Shown here: piece after piece, positions 29,042 through 39,587 of the stretch
Layout of the letters: every line of letters starts with the position of its first letter
How positions within the stretch are numbered: position 1 is the first letter of the stretch
DNA from: Akkermansia muciniphila
Lineage (GTDB): Bacteria > Pseudomonadota > Gammaproteobacteria > Burkholderiales > Burkholderiaceae_C
Assembly (NCBI GenBank): GCA_943331105.2
Contig: CALQKH020000005.1
Location: 124,001-188,000, forward strand
Length of the DNA stretch: 64,000 bases
Direction: 5' to 3'
Notes under the pieces: generated by a model
Database searches by the model: none
What the model was told of the DNA's origin: nothing
What the model saw: only the letters and a program-made list of their open reading frames with translations
Translations under genes and position numbers: made by a program

Positions 29042-30391
29042 ATGGCCAAAGAAGGCAACCTCGAAGCCCCCACACGGCACGCCCTCGGCTGGGAGAGCCC
29101 AGACTTTTACAACGAAGAAAAATGCTTCGACGAGTTGGAGCGTATTTTTGACATCTGCCACGGTTGCCGTCGCTGTGTGAGCCTTTGCGGCTCTTTCCCC
29201 ACCTTGTTTGACTTGGTGGACGAGAGCAGCACCATGGAAGTCGATGGCGTCGACAAGAAGGACTACTGGAAAGTGGTGGACCAGTGCTTCATGTGCGACC
29301 TGTGCTACATGACCAAGTGCCCCTACACCCCGCCCCACGAATGGAATCTGGACTTCCCGCACACCATGCTGCGGGCCAAGGCCATCAAGTTCAAAAAAGG
29401 CGAAGTGGGTGCGGCTGAAAAGTTTTTGGCCTCGACCGACACGCATGGCTCCTTTGCGGGCATTCCGATCGTGGTACAGGCGATCAACGCGCTGAACAAG
29501 ACCGAAACCGCTCGCAGCATCATGGAAAGCGTGGCGGGCGTGGACAAAAACGCCTGGTTGCCTTCATTGGCCACCCAAAAATTCCGCTCCAGCGCCCCTG
29601 ACGCCCAATCGGTCAAAGTGGTGGATGGCGAGAAGACACCCGGCAAAGTGGCGATCTATTCGACCTGCTACATCAACTACAACGAACCCGGCATTGGCCA
29701 CGACTTGCTCAAAATCTTGGACCACAACGACATTCCGTATGTGTTGGTCGAGAAAGAAAAGTGTTGCGGCATGCCCAAGTTGGAATTGGGCGACTTGGAC
29801 TCGGTCAAAGACTCCAAAGAAGCCAATATCCCGGTTTTGGCCCAATACGCCAAAGATGGCTTCGCCATCATGGCGGCAGTGCCCAGCTGCGCCTTGATGT
29901 TCAAGCAAGAGATTCCTCTGATGTTCCCCGACTGCACCGACACCCAGTTGGTCAAAGAAGCCATGTGGGATCCTTTTGAATACTTCATGGCCCGCAAGCG
30001 AGATGGCTTGCTCAAGACCGAGTTTCCGCAAAAGCTGGGCAATGTGAGTTACCAAATTCCTTGCCACGGGCGGGTGCAAAACATTGGCAAGAAGACCGAA
30101 GAAATGCTCAAGATGATCCCTGACACCGAGATCAACACCATCGAGCGCTGCTCGGGCCATGCCGGCACCTACGGCGTCAAGAAAGGCTCGCACGACGTGG
30201 CGATGAAGATCGGCAAACCCGTCTTCAAGGCCATGGCCACCATGAAGGACGGCTCCAAGCCCGACTTCATCAGCTCCGACTGCCCGCTGGGCGGCCACCA
30301 CATTGCCCAAGGCTTTGAGGTCAATGGCTTGGGTGCCCCCGAACTGAACCACCCCTTGACCTTGGTGCGCAAAGCCTACGGTCTCAAATAA
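29042..30391 (+). CDS. Heterodisulfide reductase-like Fe-S protein of the rubrerythrin cluster
   Basis: A 449-residue protein. Two ferredoxin-type Cys groups are near residues 38-100 (CHGCRRCVSLCGSFP; CDLCYMTKCPY), followed by two CCG-like domains, one with EKEKCCGMPKLELGD, the other with IPCHGRVQN and ERCSGHAGTYG. This resembles GlpC/HdrD-type electron carriers. With rubrerythrin and DUF3501 it probably forms an electron pathway to peroxide. ATG at 29042 follows CAGGAGC; longer upstream frame is not conserved in character. Exact role not established. Confidence 0.88.
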   Translation: MAKEGNLEAPTRHALGWESPDFYNEEKCFDELERIFDICHGCRRCVSLCGSFPTLFDLVDESSTMEVDGVDKKDYWKVVDQCFMCDLCYMTKCPYTPPHEWNLDFPHTMLRAKAIKFKKGEVGAAEKFLASTDTHGSFAGIPIVVQAINALNKTETARSIMESVAGVDKNAWLPSLATQKFRSSAPDAQSVKVVDGEKTPGKVAIYSTCYINYNEPGIGHDLLKILDHNDIPYVLVEKEKCCGMPKLELGDLDSVKDSKEANIPVLAQYAKDGFAIMAAVPSCALMFKQEIPLMFPDCTDTQLVKEAMWDPFEYFMARKRDGLLKTEFPQKLGNVSYQIPCHGRVQNIGKKTEEMLKMIPDTEINTIERCSGHAGTYGVKKGSHDVAMKIGKPVFKAMATMKDGSKPDFISSDCPLGGHHIAQGFEVNGLGAPELNHPLTLVRKAYGLK

Positions 30392-30402
30392 GGAACAACG
30401 CC

Positions 30403-30993
30403 ATGCAACTGACCGGAAAAATCACACCCGAGACCTTGATGTCTTTGGAGGCTTACACCAAGTGGCGCAAGCTGCACAAGCCTGAGGTGATCGCCCACCG
30501 CAAGCTGCGCAGCGTGCAGCTGGGTGAGCACATCAACATGCAGTTTGAGAGCGAAACCACCATCCGCTACCAAATTCAGGAGATGCTGCGCATCGAAAAA
30601 GTCTTCGAAGAAGAGGGCATCCTGCAAGAGATCGAGGCCTATGCCCCACTGGTGCCGGACGGCAGCAACTGGAAGGCGACCATGATGATCGAGTACACCG
30701 ACATCAACGAACGCAAGCGTGAACTCGCCAAGCTGATTGGTGTGGAAGACCGCATGTTTGTCGAGGTTGAAGGCCATGCCCGCGTGTACGCGATTGCCGA
30801 CGAAGACCTGGACCGCGAGACCGAAGAGAAAACCTCGGCGGTGCATTTTGTGCGTTTTGAACTCACGCCGGTCATGTGCGCGGCGGTGAAGGCGGGCGCT
30901 GGCGTCAAAATGGGTTGCGACCACACCCACTACCCCTCACACCTCGATATCACCGCGGACACCTTGGCCAGCTTGGCCGGCGATTTGAAGTGA
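30403..30993 (+). CDS. DUF3501 family protein
   Basis: A 196-residue protein of the DUF3501 family, which travels with rubrerythrin and the Fe-S gene. Conserved stretch: LQLGEHINMQFESETTIRYQIQEMLRIEK. No membrane segment or catalytic motif recognised. It follows the Fe-S gene by 11 bases, so the two are surely cotranscribed. Confidence 0.88.
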   Translation: MQLTGKITPETLMSLEAYTKWRKLHKPEVIAHRKLRSVQLGEHINMQFESETTIRYQIQEMLRIEKVFEEEGILQEIEAYAPLVPDGSNWKATMMIEYTDINERKRELAKLIGVEDRMFVEVEGHARVYAIADEDLDRETEEKTSAVHFVRFELTPVMCAAVKAGAGVKMGCDHTHYPSHLDITADTLASLAGDLK

Positions 30994-31007
30994 AGCGTCG
31001 GGTCTTT

Positions 31008-31631
31008 TTATAGGCCCAGCAGCGCCGGGTCGCCACGACCTTGGCGAATCACTTCAGGCGCGTCGCCACTCATGTCGATCACGGTGGTGGGCTCCAGCGA
31101 ACAAGCGCCCGCATCAATGACCGCGCCCAAGTGGTGTTCAAGGCGCGCACGAATCTCATCGGGATCGTTGAGCGGCACTTCTTCACCGGGCATGATCAGG
31201 GTGGTGGCCAGCAAAGGTGCTCCGTGCAAGCTCAGCAACTCTTGCAGCACCTTGTGCTCGGGCACGCGCAGCCCAATGGTTTTGCGCTGCGGATGACTGA
31301 CGCGACGAGGGACTTCTTTGGTCGCCTCCAAAATGAACGTGAAGGGTCCTGGCGTGGCTTGTTTCAGTGCCCTGTACTGGGGGTTGTCGACCCTGGCGTA
31401 GTTGGCCAGCTCACTCAAGTCGCGACACAGCAGGGTCAGATGATGTTTGTCGTCAACCCCGCGAATGCGGCGCAGTTGGTCTGCGGCGCTTTTGTCGTCC
31501 AGGTGGCAGACCAGCGCGTAGCTGGAGTCGGTGGGAACCGCCAAGACTCGGCCTTGATGCAGCAGTTGCACCGCTTGCTTGAGCAGCCGGGCTTGAGGGT
31601 TGTCGGGATGAACTGTGAAAAATTGGGCCAT
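31008..31631 (-). CDS. YciO/YrdC/Sua5-domain protein, L-threonylcarbamoyladenylate synthase-like
   Basis: A 207-residue YrdC-domain protein. VLAVPTDSSYALVCHLDDKSA, TPGPFTFILEATKEVPRR and TIGLRVPEH are the family motifs. It resembles YciO rather than TsaC. Its neighbour upstream is a PHP phosphatase, the same pairing seen in E. coli (yciV/trpH-yciO). The gap is 57 bases. Possible role in tRNA t6A formation or RNA metabolism. Confidence 0.9.
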   Translation of the reverse strand: MAQFFTVHPDNPQARLLKQAVQLLHQGRVLAVPTDSSYALVCHLDDKSAADQLRRIRGVDDKHHLTLLCRDLSELANYARVDNPQYRALKQATPGPFTFILEATKEVPRRVSHPQRKTIGLRVPEHKVLQELLSLHGAPLLATTLIMPGEEVPLNDPDEIRARLEHHLGAVIDAGACSLEPTTVIDMSGDAPEVIRQGRGDPALLGL

Positions 31632-31688
31632 GGTTCTTCGGATTCAGTTCATCGCATGTTTGGCGCAGTGCCTGAGCACTGCGCTGCC

Positions 31689-32534
31689 TCACTGTATGCG
31701 GTCTGCCAGCAATTCCCAAACAGGGGTCAATTGGCCTGGCAAATAGGGCAGGGTGCCCAAGTCGATTCGGCTTTCATCGGGGCTGTGAAAGTCGCTGCCA
31801 CGAGAGGCAGCCAAGTCGAACTCTAAAGCGGTCTCGGCATAGCGCACGGCTTCTGGCGAGGAGTGGCTGCCGGTGACGACCTCCACACCACGCCCGCCAT
31901 GGGCTTTGAATTCGCTGAACAGTGCGTATTCCTCGTTGGGGGTAAAACCATAGCGTGCCGGGTGGGCAATGACCGCGATGCCACCGGCTTCGCTGATCCA
32001 TTGCACAGCTTCTTGCAAGCGTGCCCACCGGTGGGGCACGTAGCCGGGTTTGCCTTCGGTGAGGAATTTGCGAAACACTTCTGAGGTGTCGCTGCACACA
32101 CCGGTTTCAACCAAGTGCCTTGCAAAGTGCGTTCGAGAGATGAGTTCAGGGTTGCCCACATATTGCAAGGCGCCCTCGTAGGCGTTGAGGATGCCGACTT
32201 TGGCCAAGCCATCTGACATTTCCTGGGCCCGTTCACTGCGCCCACCTCGCGTTCGGCGCAAGCCTGCCACCAAAGCGGTGTTGTGGGCATCAAAACCCAA
32301 GCCCACAATGTGCACTGTCTGATGGGCAAAGGTGACAGAGATTTCAGTGCCGGTCAGGTACGGCAAACCCAGTGCTTTGGCCGCTGCCAAAGCCCTTTCT
32401 TGGCCTGCGACCTCGTCGTGGTCGGTCAGTGCCCAGAGTTCGACGCCGTTGGCTTTGGCACGTTCGGCCAAGGCCTCGGGGGTGAGGGTGCCGTCGGACA
32501 TGACGGAGTGGCAGTGCAGGTCGGCGTTCATCAT
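31689..32534 (-). CDS. PHP-domain 3',5'-nucleoside bisphosphate phosphatase / RNase (RnmV/YciV-like)
   Basis: A 281-residue PHP protein with the metal motifs NADLHCHSVMSDGTL, ALTDHDEVAG and VIAHPARYG, and GSDFHSPDE near the end. The E. coli homologue removes 5' phosphates from nucleoside bisphosphates and trims rRNA ends. Start is ambiguous (ATGs at 32543, 32534 and 32531); 32534 is chosen because the family begins at the ADLHCHS strand. Upstream of yciO. Confidence 0.88.
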   Translation of the reverse strand: MMNADLHCHSVMSDGTLTPEALAERAKANGVELWALTDHDEVAGQERALAAAKALGLPYLTGTEISVTFAHQTVHIVGLGFDAHNTALVAGLRRTRGGRSERAQEMSDGLAKVGILNAYEGALQYVGNPELISRTHFARHLVETGVCSDTSEVFRKFLTEGKPGYVPHRWARLQEAVQWISEAGGIAVIAHPARYGFTPNEEYALFSEFKAHGGRGVEVVTGSHSSPEAVRYAETALEFDLAASRGSDFHSPDESRIDLGTLPYLPGQLTPVWELLADRIQ

Positions 32535-32650
32535 GCAGGTCATTTTAGGCGCATGCCGCAGTTCAAGAGTGGCTTGTGGGGTCTTGTTTTGCCTTCAGGC
32601 GGGTTGCGAACAGCCCTGCAATTCTTCGGGCTCAAGTCTGTGGCCGATAA

Positions 32651-32941
<291 letters not shown>

Positions 32942-32951
32942 GGCACAAGGC

Positions 32952-33596
32952 TCAGCCCTGAGCGTCGGGCTCGTTTTTCGGGGGCTGCGCCACTTTGGGT
33001 GGCTTGGGCGGTTTGGGCCTATGGGGTTTGCTGGTGTGGATTTTGACCATGGCTTTTTCCATGTCTCCAGCCAGCAACAGCGGCAAGGCCAGCAGCGCAC
33101 GGTGGATGCTGTCGTCGATGGCTTTGCGGTGCTCCAGCATCGGCTTCTTCAAAACCCAGCTGACCACTTCGGCCTTGTCCCCGGGGTGGCCTACGCCAAT
33201 GCGCAGGCGCCAATAGTCCGCCGTGCCCAGCTGGGCATGGATGTCGCGAAGGCCATTGTGCCCAGCGTGGCTACCGCCCAGTTTGAGCTTGGCTTCGCCC
33301 GGCAGGATGTCGAGTTCGTCGTGCGCCACCAAAATTTCTTGGGGCTGAATTTTGAAGAACCTGGCCAGCGCGCTGACCGACTTGCCCGACAGGTTCATAT
33401 AGGTTTGGGGTTCAAGCAACCACAGGTTTTGGCCGTTGACGGTCGTGCGGCCCACCAGGCCGTGGTAACTGCGCTCGGGCACCAGCGACACCTTGAGGTC
33501 GCGGGCTACCGCGTCGATCCACCAAAAACCTGCGTTGTGGCGTGTCTCTTCGTATTCGTTGCCCGGGTTGCCCAGGCCGACTAGCAGTTTGATCAT
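32952..33596 (-). CDS. pth: Peptidyl-tRNA hydrolase
   Basis: A 214-residue Pth. The substrate motif [19 protein letters not shown] begins the protein with the active-site His; [13 protein letters not shown] YMNLSGKSV and HDELDILPG follow. The C-terminus carries a Pro/Lys-rich tail (after residue ~180) beyond the usual length. It releases tRNA from stalled peptidyl-tRNA. Last gene of the ispE-prs-rplY-pth group. Confidence 0.95.
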   Translation of the reverse strand: MIKLLVGLGNPGNEYEETRHNAGFWWIDAVARDLKVSLVPERSYHGLVGRTTVNGQNLWLLEPQTYMNLSGKSVSALARFFKIQPQEILVAHDELDILPGEAKLKLGGSHAGHNGLRDIHAQLGTADYWRLRIGVGHPGDKAEVVSWVLKKPMLEHRKAIDDSIHRALLALPLLLAGDMEKAMVKIHTSKPHRPKPPKPPKVAQPPKNEPDAQG

Positions 33597-33651
33597 GGTG
33601 TCTGATTATCCTTGGTGCTGTGTGGGCTGTTGCAAAGCATGGGCACCAAGC

Positions 33652-33676
33652 AAAAGGCCCGCTTGCGCGGGCCTTG
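33652..33676 (-). terminator. Rho-independent terminator of rplY
   Basis: A perfect 9-bp stem AAGGCCCGC / GCGGGCCTT (33654-33662 and 33667-33675) with a 4-base loop; on the minus strand it is followed by TTTTG. It lies between rplY and pth. Confidence 0.8.
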
Positions 33677-33709
33677 AAGGTGCAGGGCTTTGCTGCCCGG
33701 GCCAGAAGA

Positions 33710-34336
33710 TTACTTCTTGCCTTTGCCCTTGCCTTTGGCGTCCACAGGAGCGGCCACAGGGGCTGCCACCACTTCTTCGACAGGCGCCACCACGGACACG
33801 AGGACCGGGTTCTTTTTGCCGTGCGTGATGGCTTTGCAGCCAGCAGGCAAAGTGATGTCGTCGAGGTGCAGTGATTTGCCCATGGTCAGGCCCTTCAGGT
33901 CCACCGCGATGAATTCGGGCAGGTTGGCAGGCAAGCAAGCCACTTCGATTTCAGTGGCAACATGGGTGATCGTGCACTTGTCGGTCTTGACGGCTTCGGA
34001 CTCGTCTTGGCCACTGTAGTGCAATGGCACTTTCATGTGCAAAGTGGTGTTGGCATCGACGCGCTGGAAGTCGATGTGTTGCACCAACTGCTTGTAGGGG
34101 TGCATCTGGTAGTCACGCAGCAAGACTTTGCTGGACTGACCGTTCAGTTCCATGTCCAGGATCGAAGCGTGGAAGGCTTCCTTTTTCAGGGCATGCCACA
34201 AAGCATTGTGGTCCAGCTCGATCAGTTGGGGGGCCGATGTGGAACCGTAAACGATGCCAGGCGTGCGACCGGAATTGCGGAGACGGCGGCTCGCACCCGT
34301 GCCCTGCTTAGCGCGCTCAAAAGCGACAAATTTCAT
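33710..34336 (-). CDS. rplY: 50S ribosomal protein L25/CTC
   Basis: A 208-residue long-form L25 (CTC type): KFVAFERAKQGTGASRRLRN at the N-terminus (5S rRNA-binding domain) and a C-terminal beta domain, ending in an Ala/Val and Lys-rich tail (residues ~185-208). It binds 5S rRNA in the large subunit. Position between prs and pth is the usual one. Confidence 0.95.
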   Translation of the reverse strand: MKFVAFERAKQGTGASRRLRNSGRTPGIVYGSTSAPQLIELDHNALWHALKKEAFHASILDMELNGQSSKVLLRDYQMHPYKQLVQHIDFQRVDANTTLHMKVPLHYSGQDESEAVKTDKCTITHVATEIEVACLPANLPEFIAVDLKGLTMGKSLHLDDITLPAGCKAITHGKKNPVLVSVVAPVEEVVAAPVAAPVDAKGKGKGKK

Positions 34337-34435
34337 ACATTTCTCCTTCTAGGGTCCACCGCGACCAGTGCGACCCTGACTCAAAAAAGCCAACCAGTCC
34401 ATGAGGACGGCTGACCACTGGGGGCCCGTAACCGA

Positions 34436-35407
34436 TCAGGTTTGATCGGAGAACAGGCTCATCACCGACTCGCCATGGGCAATCCGGTGGATCGTTTCGG
34501 CGATCAACGGAGCCACGGAGAGTTGGCGAATCTTGGAACACGCCGCGGCTTCGGCCGTCAGCGGGATGGTGTTGGTGACCACGACTTCGTCGAGGGCTTC
34601 GCCCTTGGCGATGCGGTCAATGGCCGGACCTGAAAAAATCGGGTGGGTGCAATAGGCGTAGACTTTTTTGGCGCCACGCTCTTTGAGAACTTCGGCAGCT
34701 TTGACCAAGGTCCCAGCGGTGTCAATCATGTCGTCCATGATCACGCAGTTACGGCCTTCGATTTCACCGATGACGTGCATGACTTCACTGACGTTGGCTT
34801 TGGGGCGGCGTTTGTCGATGATGGCCAGATCGCAACCGAGTTGCTTGGCCAAAGCACGGGCGCGCACCACACCGCCTACGTCGGGCGATACGACGATCAA
34901 GTTGTCGTAATTTTGCTGGCGCAGGTCGCCCAACAAAACAGGCGAGGCATAAATGTTGTCGACCGGGATATCAAAGAAACCCTGGATTTGGTCGGCGTGC
35001 AAGTCCATGGTCAGCACACGGTCAACGCCTACGGCCTGCAACATGTTGGCCACCACCTTGGCTGAAATGGGTACGCGGGTCGAGCGGGGACGGCGGTCCT
35101 GGCGGGCGTAGCCAAAGTAGGGGATGACGGCGCTGATGCGGCCAGCCGAAGCGCGTTTGAGCGCGTCGACCATGATCAGCAGTTCCATCAGGTTTTCGTT
35201 GGTGGGGGCGCAGGTGGACTGGACCACAAACACTTCGCGGGCACGAACGTTTTGCTTGAGCTCGACGGTGACTTCGCCATCAGAGAAACGGCCCACGTCG
35301 ACCGCGCCGAGCTGAGTGCCCAAGTGCTTGGCGATTTCGGCCGCCAAAACAGGGTTGGCGTTGCCGGTGAACAGCATGAATTCGGGAGGAAGTGGAGCAG
35401 GCTGCAT
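34436..35407 (-). CDS. prs: Ribose-phosphate pyrophosphokinase
   Basis: A 323-residue PRPP synthetase. Motifs: [18 protein letters not shown] at the start, [31 protein letters not shown], and the PRPP loop [14 protein letters not shown]. It makes PRPP for nucleotides, His and Trp. ATG at 35407 begins [15 protein letters not shown]; the ATG at 35413 is a less likely alternative. The tRNA-Gln sits just upstream on the same strand. Confidence 0.95.
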   Translation of the reverse strand: MQPAPLPPEFMLFTGNANPVLAAEIAKHLGTQLGAVDVGRFSDGEVTVELKQNVRAREVFVVQSTCAPTNENLMELLIMVDALKRASAGRISAVIPYFGYARQDRRPRSTRVPISAKVVANMLQAVGVDRVLTMDLHADQIQGFFDIPVDNIYASPVLLGDLRQQNYDNLIVVSPDVGGVVRARALAKQLGCDLAIIDKRRPKANVSEVMHVIGEIEGRNCVIMDDMIDTAGTLVKAAEVLKERGAKKVYAYCTHPIFSGPAIDRIAKGEALDEVVVTNTIPLTAEAAACSKIRQLSVAPLIAETIHRIAHGESVMSLFSDQT

Positions 35408-35454
35408 GTGCATTCCAGCGATCAGATAAAAGGGCCTGTACGTTTGAACGTATT

Positions 35455-35531
35455 TGGCAGGGGAAGAAGGACTCGAACCTTCGAATGCCGGAATCAAAAT
35501 CCGGTGCCTTAACCAACTTGGCGACTCCCCT
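35455..35531 (-). tRNA. tRNA-Gln(TTG)
   Basis: A 77-base minus-strand cloverleaf with encoded CCA, acceptor AGGGGAG / TTCCCCT, GGTTCGAGTCC in the T arm and loop TTTTGAT giving anticodon TTG. It lies between ispE and prs, the common order in this bacterial group. Confidence 0.95.
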
Positions 35532-35563
35532 ACACGGGTTGACTGCCAAAGACAGTCGACCGA

Positions 35564-36409
35564 TCAACTTTCGCTGGATGCCCACCCCAATAAAGGGTGA
35601 GACTCCATGTTGCTGCAGTGGCGTGCCAGAAATCCATCGGGTACCGACATTTCAAGGGTGTTTGCGACGCAAGGGGCAAACACAGCACTGCCAGAGCCCG
35701 TCATTCTAGCTTTCAAACCGGCGGTTGTGAGCACTTGGAGTGCCTGTGTAACGCCTGCGCAAAGAGCTTGAGCAACAGGCTGCAAATCATTTTGACCAAA
35801 GTCATATGGGTCTGCAGCAAAGACCGAAATTATAGCAGCGTTTGTGTCGCGTTTCAGGCCAGGATGCCCAAAAATTTCAGCGGTATTGATGCCTTCTGGC
35901 GGTTTGATGACCCAAAAATCAGCGGGCGGAAGTTCGATGGGGGTGATTTTTTCGCCCACACCCTCTACCCAAGCATTGCGTCCGCGCAAGAAAAAAGGGA
36001 CATCAGCACCCAGTTCAAGGCCCAGTTTTTCCAAGCTGACCAAGTTTAAATTCAGATTCCAGAGTCGGTTCAGAGCCAACAAGCAGGTGGCTGCGTCGGA
36101 TGAGCCCCCGCCCATGCCCGCTTGAGCCGGAATTTGTTTGTCCACGGCGATGTGCACGCCATCAGTGCAGCCGGTGCGTTGCTGTAACAGGCCGGCTGCC
36201 CGGGTGATCAGGTCTTGGGCAGGCAAAGCCACGGTGAGGTCTTCTCGGCTGATGGCGCCACCTGAACGCTTTTCGAAATGCAGGGTGTCGCACCAGTCGA
36301 TGAGCATGAAAACCGATTGGAGAAGGTGGTACCCGTCGGGCCTGCGCCCGGTGATGTGCAAAAACAAATTCAATTTGGCCGGGGCCGGCACATCGTGCAA
36401 CGTTTTCAT
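35564..36409 (-). CDS. ispE: 4-diphosphocytidyl-2-C-methyl-D-erythritol kinase
   Basis: A 281-residue GHMP kinase of the MEP isoprenoid pathway. Motifs: APAKLNLFLHITGRRPDGYH at the start and the ATP loop PAQAGMGGGSSDAATCL. ATG at 36409 (MKTLHDVPAPAK) is the normal start; the frame remains open far upstream but that overlaps lolB. Downstream of lolB by 28 bases. Confidence 0.95.
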   Translation of the reverse strand: MKTLHDVPAPAKLNLFLHITGRRPDGYHLLQSVFMLIDWCDTLHFEKRSGGAISREDLTVALPAQDLITRAAGLLQQRTGCTDGVHIAVDKQIPAQAGMGGGSSDAATCLLALNRLWNLNLNLVSLEKLGLELGADVPFFLRGRNAWVEGVGEKITPIELPPADFWVIKPPEGINTAEIFGHPGLKRDTNAAIISVFAADPYDFGQNDLQPVAQALCAGVTQALQVLTTAGLKARMTGSGSAVFAPCVANTLEMSVPDGFLARHCSNMESHPLLGWASSES

Positions 36410-36437
36410 GGACGGAGTGTTTCTGTTTTTGAGCCGA

Positions 36438-36926
36438 TCAGCGGTCCAAAGCGATGCGCAGCACGGTTGCGGGAGGCGGCAGGCGACGCTCTGCGGTAAT
36501 TCGGCCTTGGGCGTGCTGTGAAAGGTCAACTTGCCAACCTGCCGCATCGGCGGGTCGACCTGCCATCCATTCGAACAAGGCTGTGATGGGCAGTTCTGTG
36601 CCCGTAAGCCCTTTGGCCAGATGTTGCAAGCTGGTGCTGTCGATCTGCTGTTGGCCCTGTTCAAGGCGGGCAAACTCTGGCTGCCATTGAAGGCGAGCCA
36701 AGGTGGTGCCAATCGGGCTGAGCAAAACCATTTGCCCAGATTGGGCAGAGCCCTGCAGTTCAAAGCCGGCACTCAAGGATTCAGGGGGGTCTTTGAGCAC
36801 TTGAATGGCCAAGCGGCCAGACCAGTCAGCGCCAGGCGTTGAAACTTTGGGTTGTGGTGTGGCGCAGGCCGTTAAAAGCACAAGCCATGACCAAAAGCTC
36901 CATCGGCGTAAAACCTGTAACGTCAT
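36438..36926 (-). CDS. lolB: Outer-membrane lipoprotein receptor LolB
   Basis: A 162-residue LolB with a lipoprotein signal peptide (lipobox LLTAC, Cys21). It accepts lipoproteins from LolA and inserts them in the outer membrane. The segment WSGRLAIQVLKDPPESLSAGF is family-like. Usual neighbour of ispE. Confidence 0.92.
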   Translation of the reverse strand: MTLQVLRRWSFWSWLVLLTACATPQPKVSTPGADWSGRLAIQVLKDPPESLSAGFELQGSAQSGQMVLLSPIGTTLARLQWQPEFARLEQGQQQIDSTSLQHLAKGLTGTELPITALFEWMAGRPADAAGWQVDLSQHAQGRITAERRLPPPATVLRIALDR

Positions 36927-36966
36927 GGTGCTGGCTACGCAAAAGCCATATTGGGCATGAAGCGAC

Positions 36967-38700
36967 TCATGGTTTGAACTGGAAACGCTTGAGCGTTTCG
37001 TTCAAGGTGTCGTTGTCGGACTTCAGGAGCAAACCTTCGCGCCAAATGATCGCCGCCGCGTCGCGTTGCCCCATGACCCACAGCACCTCGCCCAAATGGG
37101 CGGCTATTTCAGCGTCAGGCTTGGCTTTGTAGGCTGTCTGAAGCAGTTGCAGGGCTTCCGCCAGCTGACCTTGCCTGAAGGCCACCCAGCCCAAACTGTC
37201 CTGAATGTACGCATCGTTAGGAGCCAGCTGGAGTGCTTGTGTGATCAGTAGGCGGGCTTCGGGCAGGCGGATGTTTCGATCGGCAAGAGAGTAACCCAAG
37301 GCGTTGAAGGCATGCGGGTCATCGGGTTTTCGCTTCATGAGTTCGCGCAACAAACTTTCCATTTCGTCAAAGCGTTTGAGCTTTTCACAGACCATGGCCA
37401 ACTCTGACATCAATTCGGTGTTTTGAGGGTTCTGGGCCAAGGTCTGTTTCACCAAGACGTAAGCGCTTGAGGCTTGTTTGTTGTCTCGCAGCCATTGCGA
37501 CTGCACCAAGGCTTTTCTGATGGCCAGCTCTGGGGTGTTGGCTCTGATCTGCTCCAAAGTCTGGCGGGCTTCGTCCAGCCGGCCCTGTTGGGACAATAAA
37601 TCCGCTTGTCGGCTGGCCAGTTTGATGGGGTCGGCATCGGCAGGCACTTGCGCCAACCATTGTTGGGCTTGCGTCCATTGGCCCTTGCGTTGGGCAATTT
37701 GAGCCAATCCCATCAAAGACTCGGTGAGGCCCGCAGGCGCTGATTTGTCTGTTGCCACAGCGGCCAGCGCCACATGTTTCGTCAGTTTTTGCTCGGCTAA
37801 TGCCCATTGCCCTGTTTCAAGCAAAAGCAGGCCGTGTACCCACCAAGCATCGGCAAATTCAGGCTGGTCGGTATTGATTTTTTGAAGCTGCTCCAACGCC
37901 TGGGTGTATGAAAGCTGGCCTATGAGCAAGCGGGCATAGCCAAGGCGAAGCTCGGGAGGCACAGGGCCTTGCATGGCGCGGCTGATCAAGGGGGAAAGCT
38001 CGGTCGGTGCGGCGCCGACCAAACTCAGGGCCAAGATCAAGGGGCCGGAGGCCGTGGCGTCGGCTAACAAGGCTTGGCGGGTAGCTTCAACGGCCAGAGC
38101 CAACTGGCCTGCCTCGCGCCTCATTCTGCCCACCGTAGTCCATGCTGATGCGGCTGAGGGGGCTTGTTTTAAGGCAGTTTGGAGGGCTTTCTCGACCGTA
38201 TCTGCGGCCAGTTTTTTGTCTTGAACGCGTGAGAACACTCTAGGAATTGACGCGATGGCTGTGTTTCTCTCATCGGCAGGCAGTTCTCGGATCGACACGG
38301 TCAAAGCCTGCCCGGCCTCATCCAAGCGGTTCAAGGCCAACAAAATTTGCAACAAGTAACGGTTGGCTTCAGAGGACTCGGGCAAGGCGCTTTTCCAGGC
38401 CTGTGCGGCTTGAAGCGCGGCATCGCCCGAACGCGACTGGAGTGCAACATCCACGGCCCGTTGGAACAGCAAAGGGTCTCGGGTTTTGCGTGCAGCGTCC
38501 AAAATAATGGAGAAGCCACTGCCCGGAGCGCCGCCCCTGACGTTCATTTCGCCCAACAACAGTTGGTAAAAAAGCATGGCGTCCAGCCCGGACTTTTGAG
38601 CCGCAGGCCGGTCTTTTGGGGCAGCAGATGGCGCGACGGATTGTGCCCATGCGCTGTGAACGCAAAGAAACATCAACGCGACTCGATACCAGGATTTCAT
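36967..38700 (-). CDS. Periplasmic tetratricopeptide-repeat protein
   Basis: A 577-residue protein with a cleavable signal peptide ([20 protein letters not shown]) and many TPR helices; clear ones are near the C-terminus ([44 protein letters not shown]). It is the usual TPR protein upstream of lolB in this group and may act as a scaffold in envelope biogenesis. ATG at 38700 begins the signal peptide; an ATG six codons upstream would spoil it. Confidence 0.88.
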   Translation of the reverse strand: MKSWYRVALMFLCVHSAWAQSVAPSAAPKDRPAAQKSGLDAMLFYQLLLGEMNVRGGAPGSGFSIILDAARKTRDPLLFQRAVDVALQSRSGDAALQAAQAWKSALPESSEANRYLLQILLALNRLDEAGQALTVSIRELPADERNTAIASIPRVFSRVQDKKLAADTVEKALQTALKQAPSAASAWTTVGRMRREAGQLALAVEATRQALLADATASGPLILALSLVGAAPTELSPLISRAMQGPVPPELRLGYARLLIGQLSYTQALEQLQKINTDQPEFADAWWVHGLLLLETGQWALAEQKLTKHVALAAVATDKSAPAGLTESLMGLAQIAQRKGQWTQAQQWLAQVPADADPIKLASRQADLLSQQGRLDEARQTLEQIRANTPELAIRKALVQSQWLRDNKQASSAYVLVKQTLAQNPQNTELMSELAMVCEKLKRFDEMESLLRELMKRKPDDPHAFNALGYSLADRNIRLPEARLLITQALQLAPNDAYIQDSLGWVAFRQGQLAEALQLLQTAYKAKPDAEIAAHLGEVLWVMGQRDAAAIIWREGLLLKSDNDTLNETLKRFQFKP

Positions 38701-38771
38701 GGCTTCATCATAATCCACGCATCCGCCGCCCAGCGCTGTGCGGCCCTTGTCCCTTTTTTGCGCCAGAGCCC

Positions 38772-39587
38772 ATGCCTGAACTCCCCGAAGTTGAAGTTAC
38801 CCGTCGCAGTTTTGCAGAACGCATCGCCTCGGCCCACATTTTGGCGCTGCAAATGGGCAAGCCCCTGCGTTGGCCCCTCGGTGTAACTGCTGCCAGTTTG
38901 GTAGGCCGGCAAATTTGGGGTGTTCGGCGGCGCGGCAAGTATCTTTTACTCGACCTTGATGAAGGCTTGCTCTTGGTGCACCTGGGCATGTCGGGCAGCC
39001 TGAACTTCGCACCCACCCAGCCTGAAGCCGGGCCGCACGACCACATGGACCTGGTGACCGACCGAGGCGTGCTGCGTTTGCACGACCCGCGCCGATTTGG
39101 GGCTGTGGTCTGGGCGCCGGGTGAAGACTCGCCCCAAGCGCAAAAGTTGTTAGGCCGTTTGGGAGTGGAGCCCTTGAGCGCTCAATTCGATGTCAGCGCT
39201 TTTGCCGAGGCCCTTAAAAAACGACAGACGGCCATCAAGCAAGTTTTGTTGGCGGGCAACGAGGTGGTGGGCGTGGGCAATATTTATGCATCAGAAGCTT
39301 TGTTCATGGCGGGCATACGGCCCACCACCAAAGCCGCGCGCTTGTCCAAGCCGCGGGTGGCCCGGTTGCATGCGGCCATCGTGCAGGTGCTGACCCGTGC
39401 CGTGGAGCAGGGAGGCAGCTCGCTCAAGGATTTCGTGAGCGCCGAAGGGCGGACCGGCTACTTTCAACTCGAAGCTGCGGTTTACGGCCGTGCGGGCGAA
39501 CCCTGCCGTGTGTGCGCCGCGCCCATCAAGTCCATGCTGCAAGGTCAGCGCACCACTTTTTATTGCTCTTCATGCCAGAAACCGTGA
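38772..39587 (+). CDS. mutM: Formamidopyrimidine-DNA glycosylase
   Basis: A 271-residue Fpg. N-terminal catalytic [12 protein letters not shown] (Pro2 nucleophile after Met removal), [17 protein letters not shown] helix-two-turn-helix, and C-terminal zinc finger with CRVC and CSSC. It removes 8-oxoguanine. Its stop shares a base with the mutY start, so the two repair enzymes are coupled. Confidence 0.96.
   Translation: MPELPEVEVTRRSFAERIASAHILALQMGKPLRWPLGVTAASLVGRQIWGVRRRGKYLLLDLDEGLLLVHLGMSGSLNFAPTQPEAGPHDHMDLVTDRGVLRLHDPRRFGAVVWAPGEDSPQAQKLLGRLGVEPLSAQFDVSAFAEALKKRQTAIKQVLLAGNEVVGVGNIYASEALFMAGIRPTTKAARLSKPRVARLHAAIVQVLTRAVEQGGSSLKDFVSAEGRTGYFQLEAAVYGRAGEPCRVCAAPIKSMLQGQRTTFYCSSCQKP

Noticed and set aside
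29564-30352. Minus-strand open frame opposite the Fe-S gene
   Set aside because: Antisense to conserved Cys motifs; no own features.
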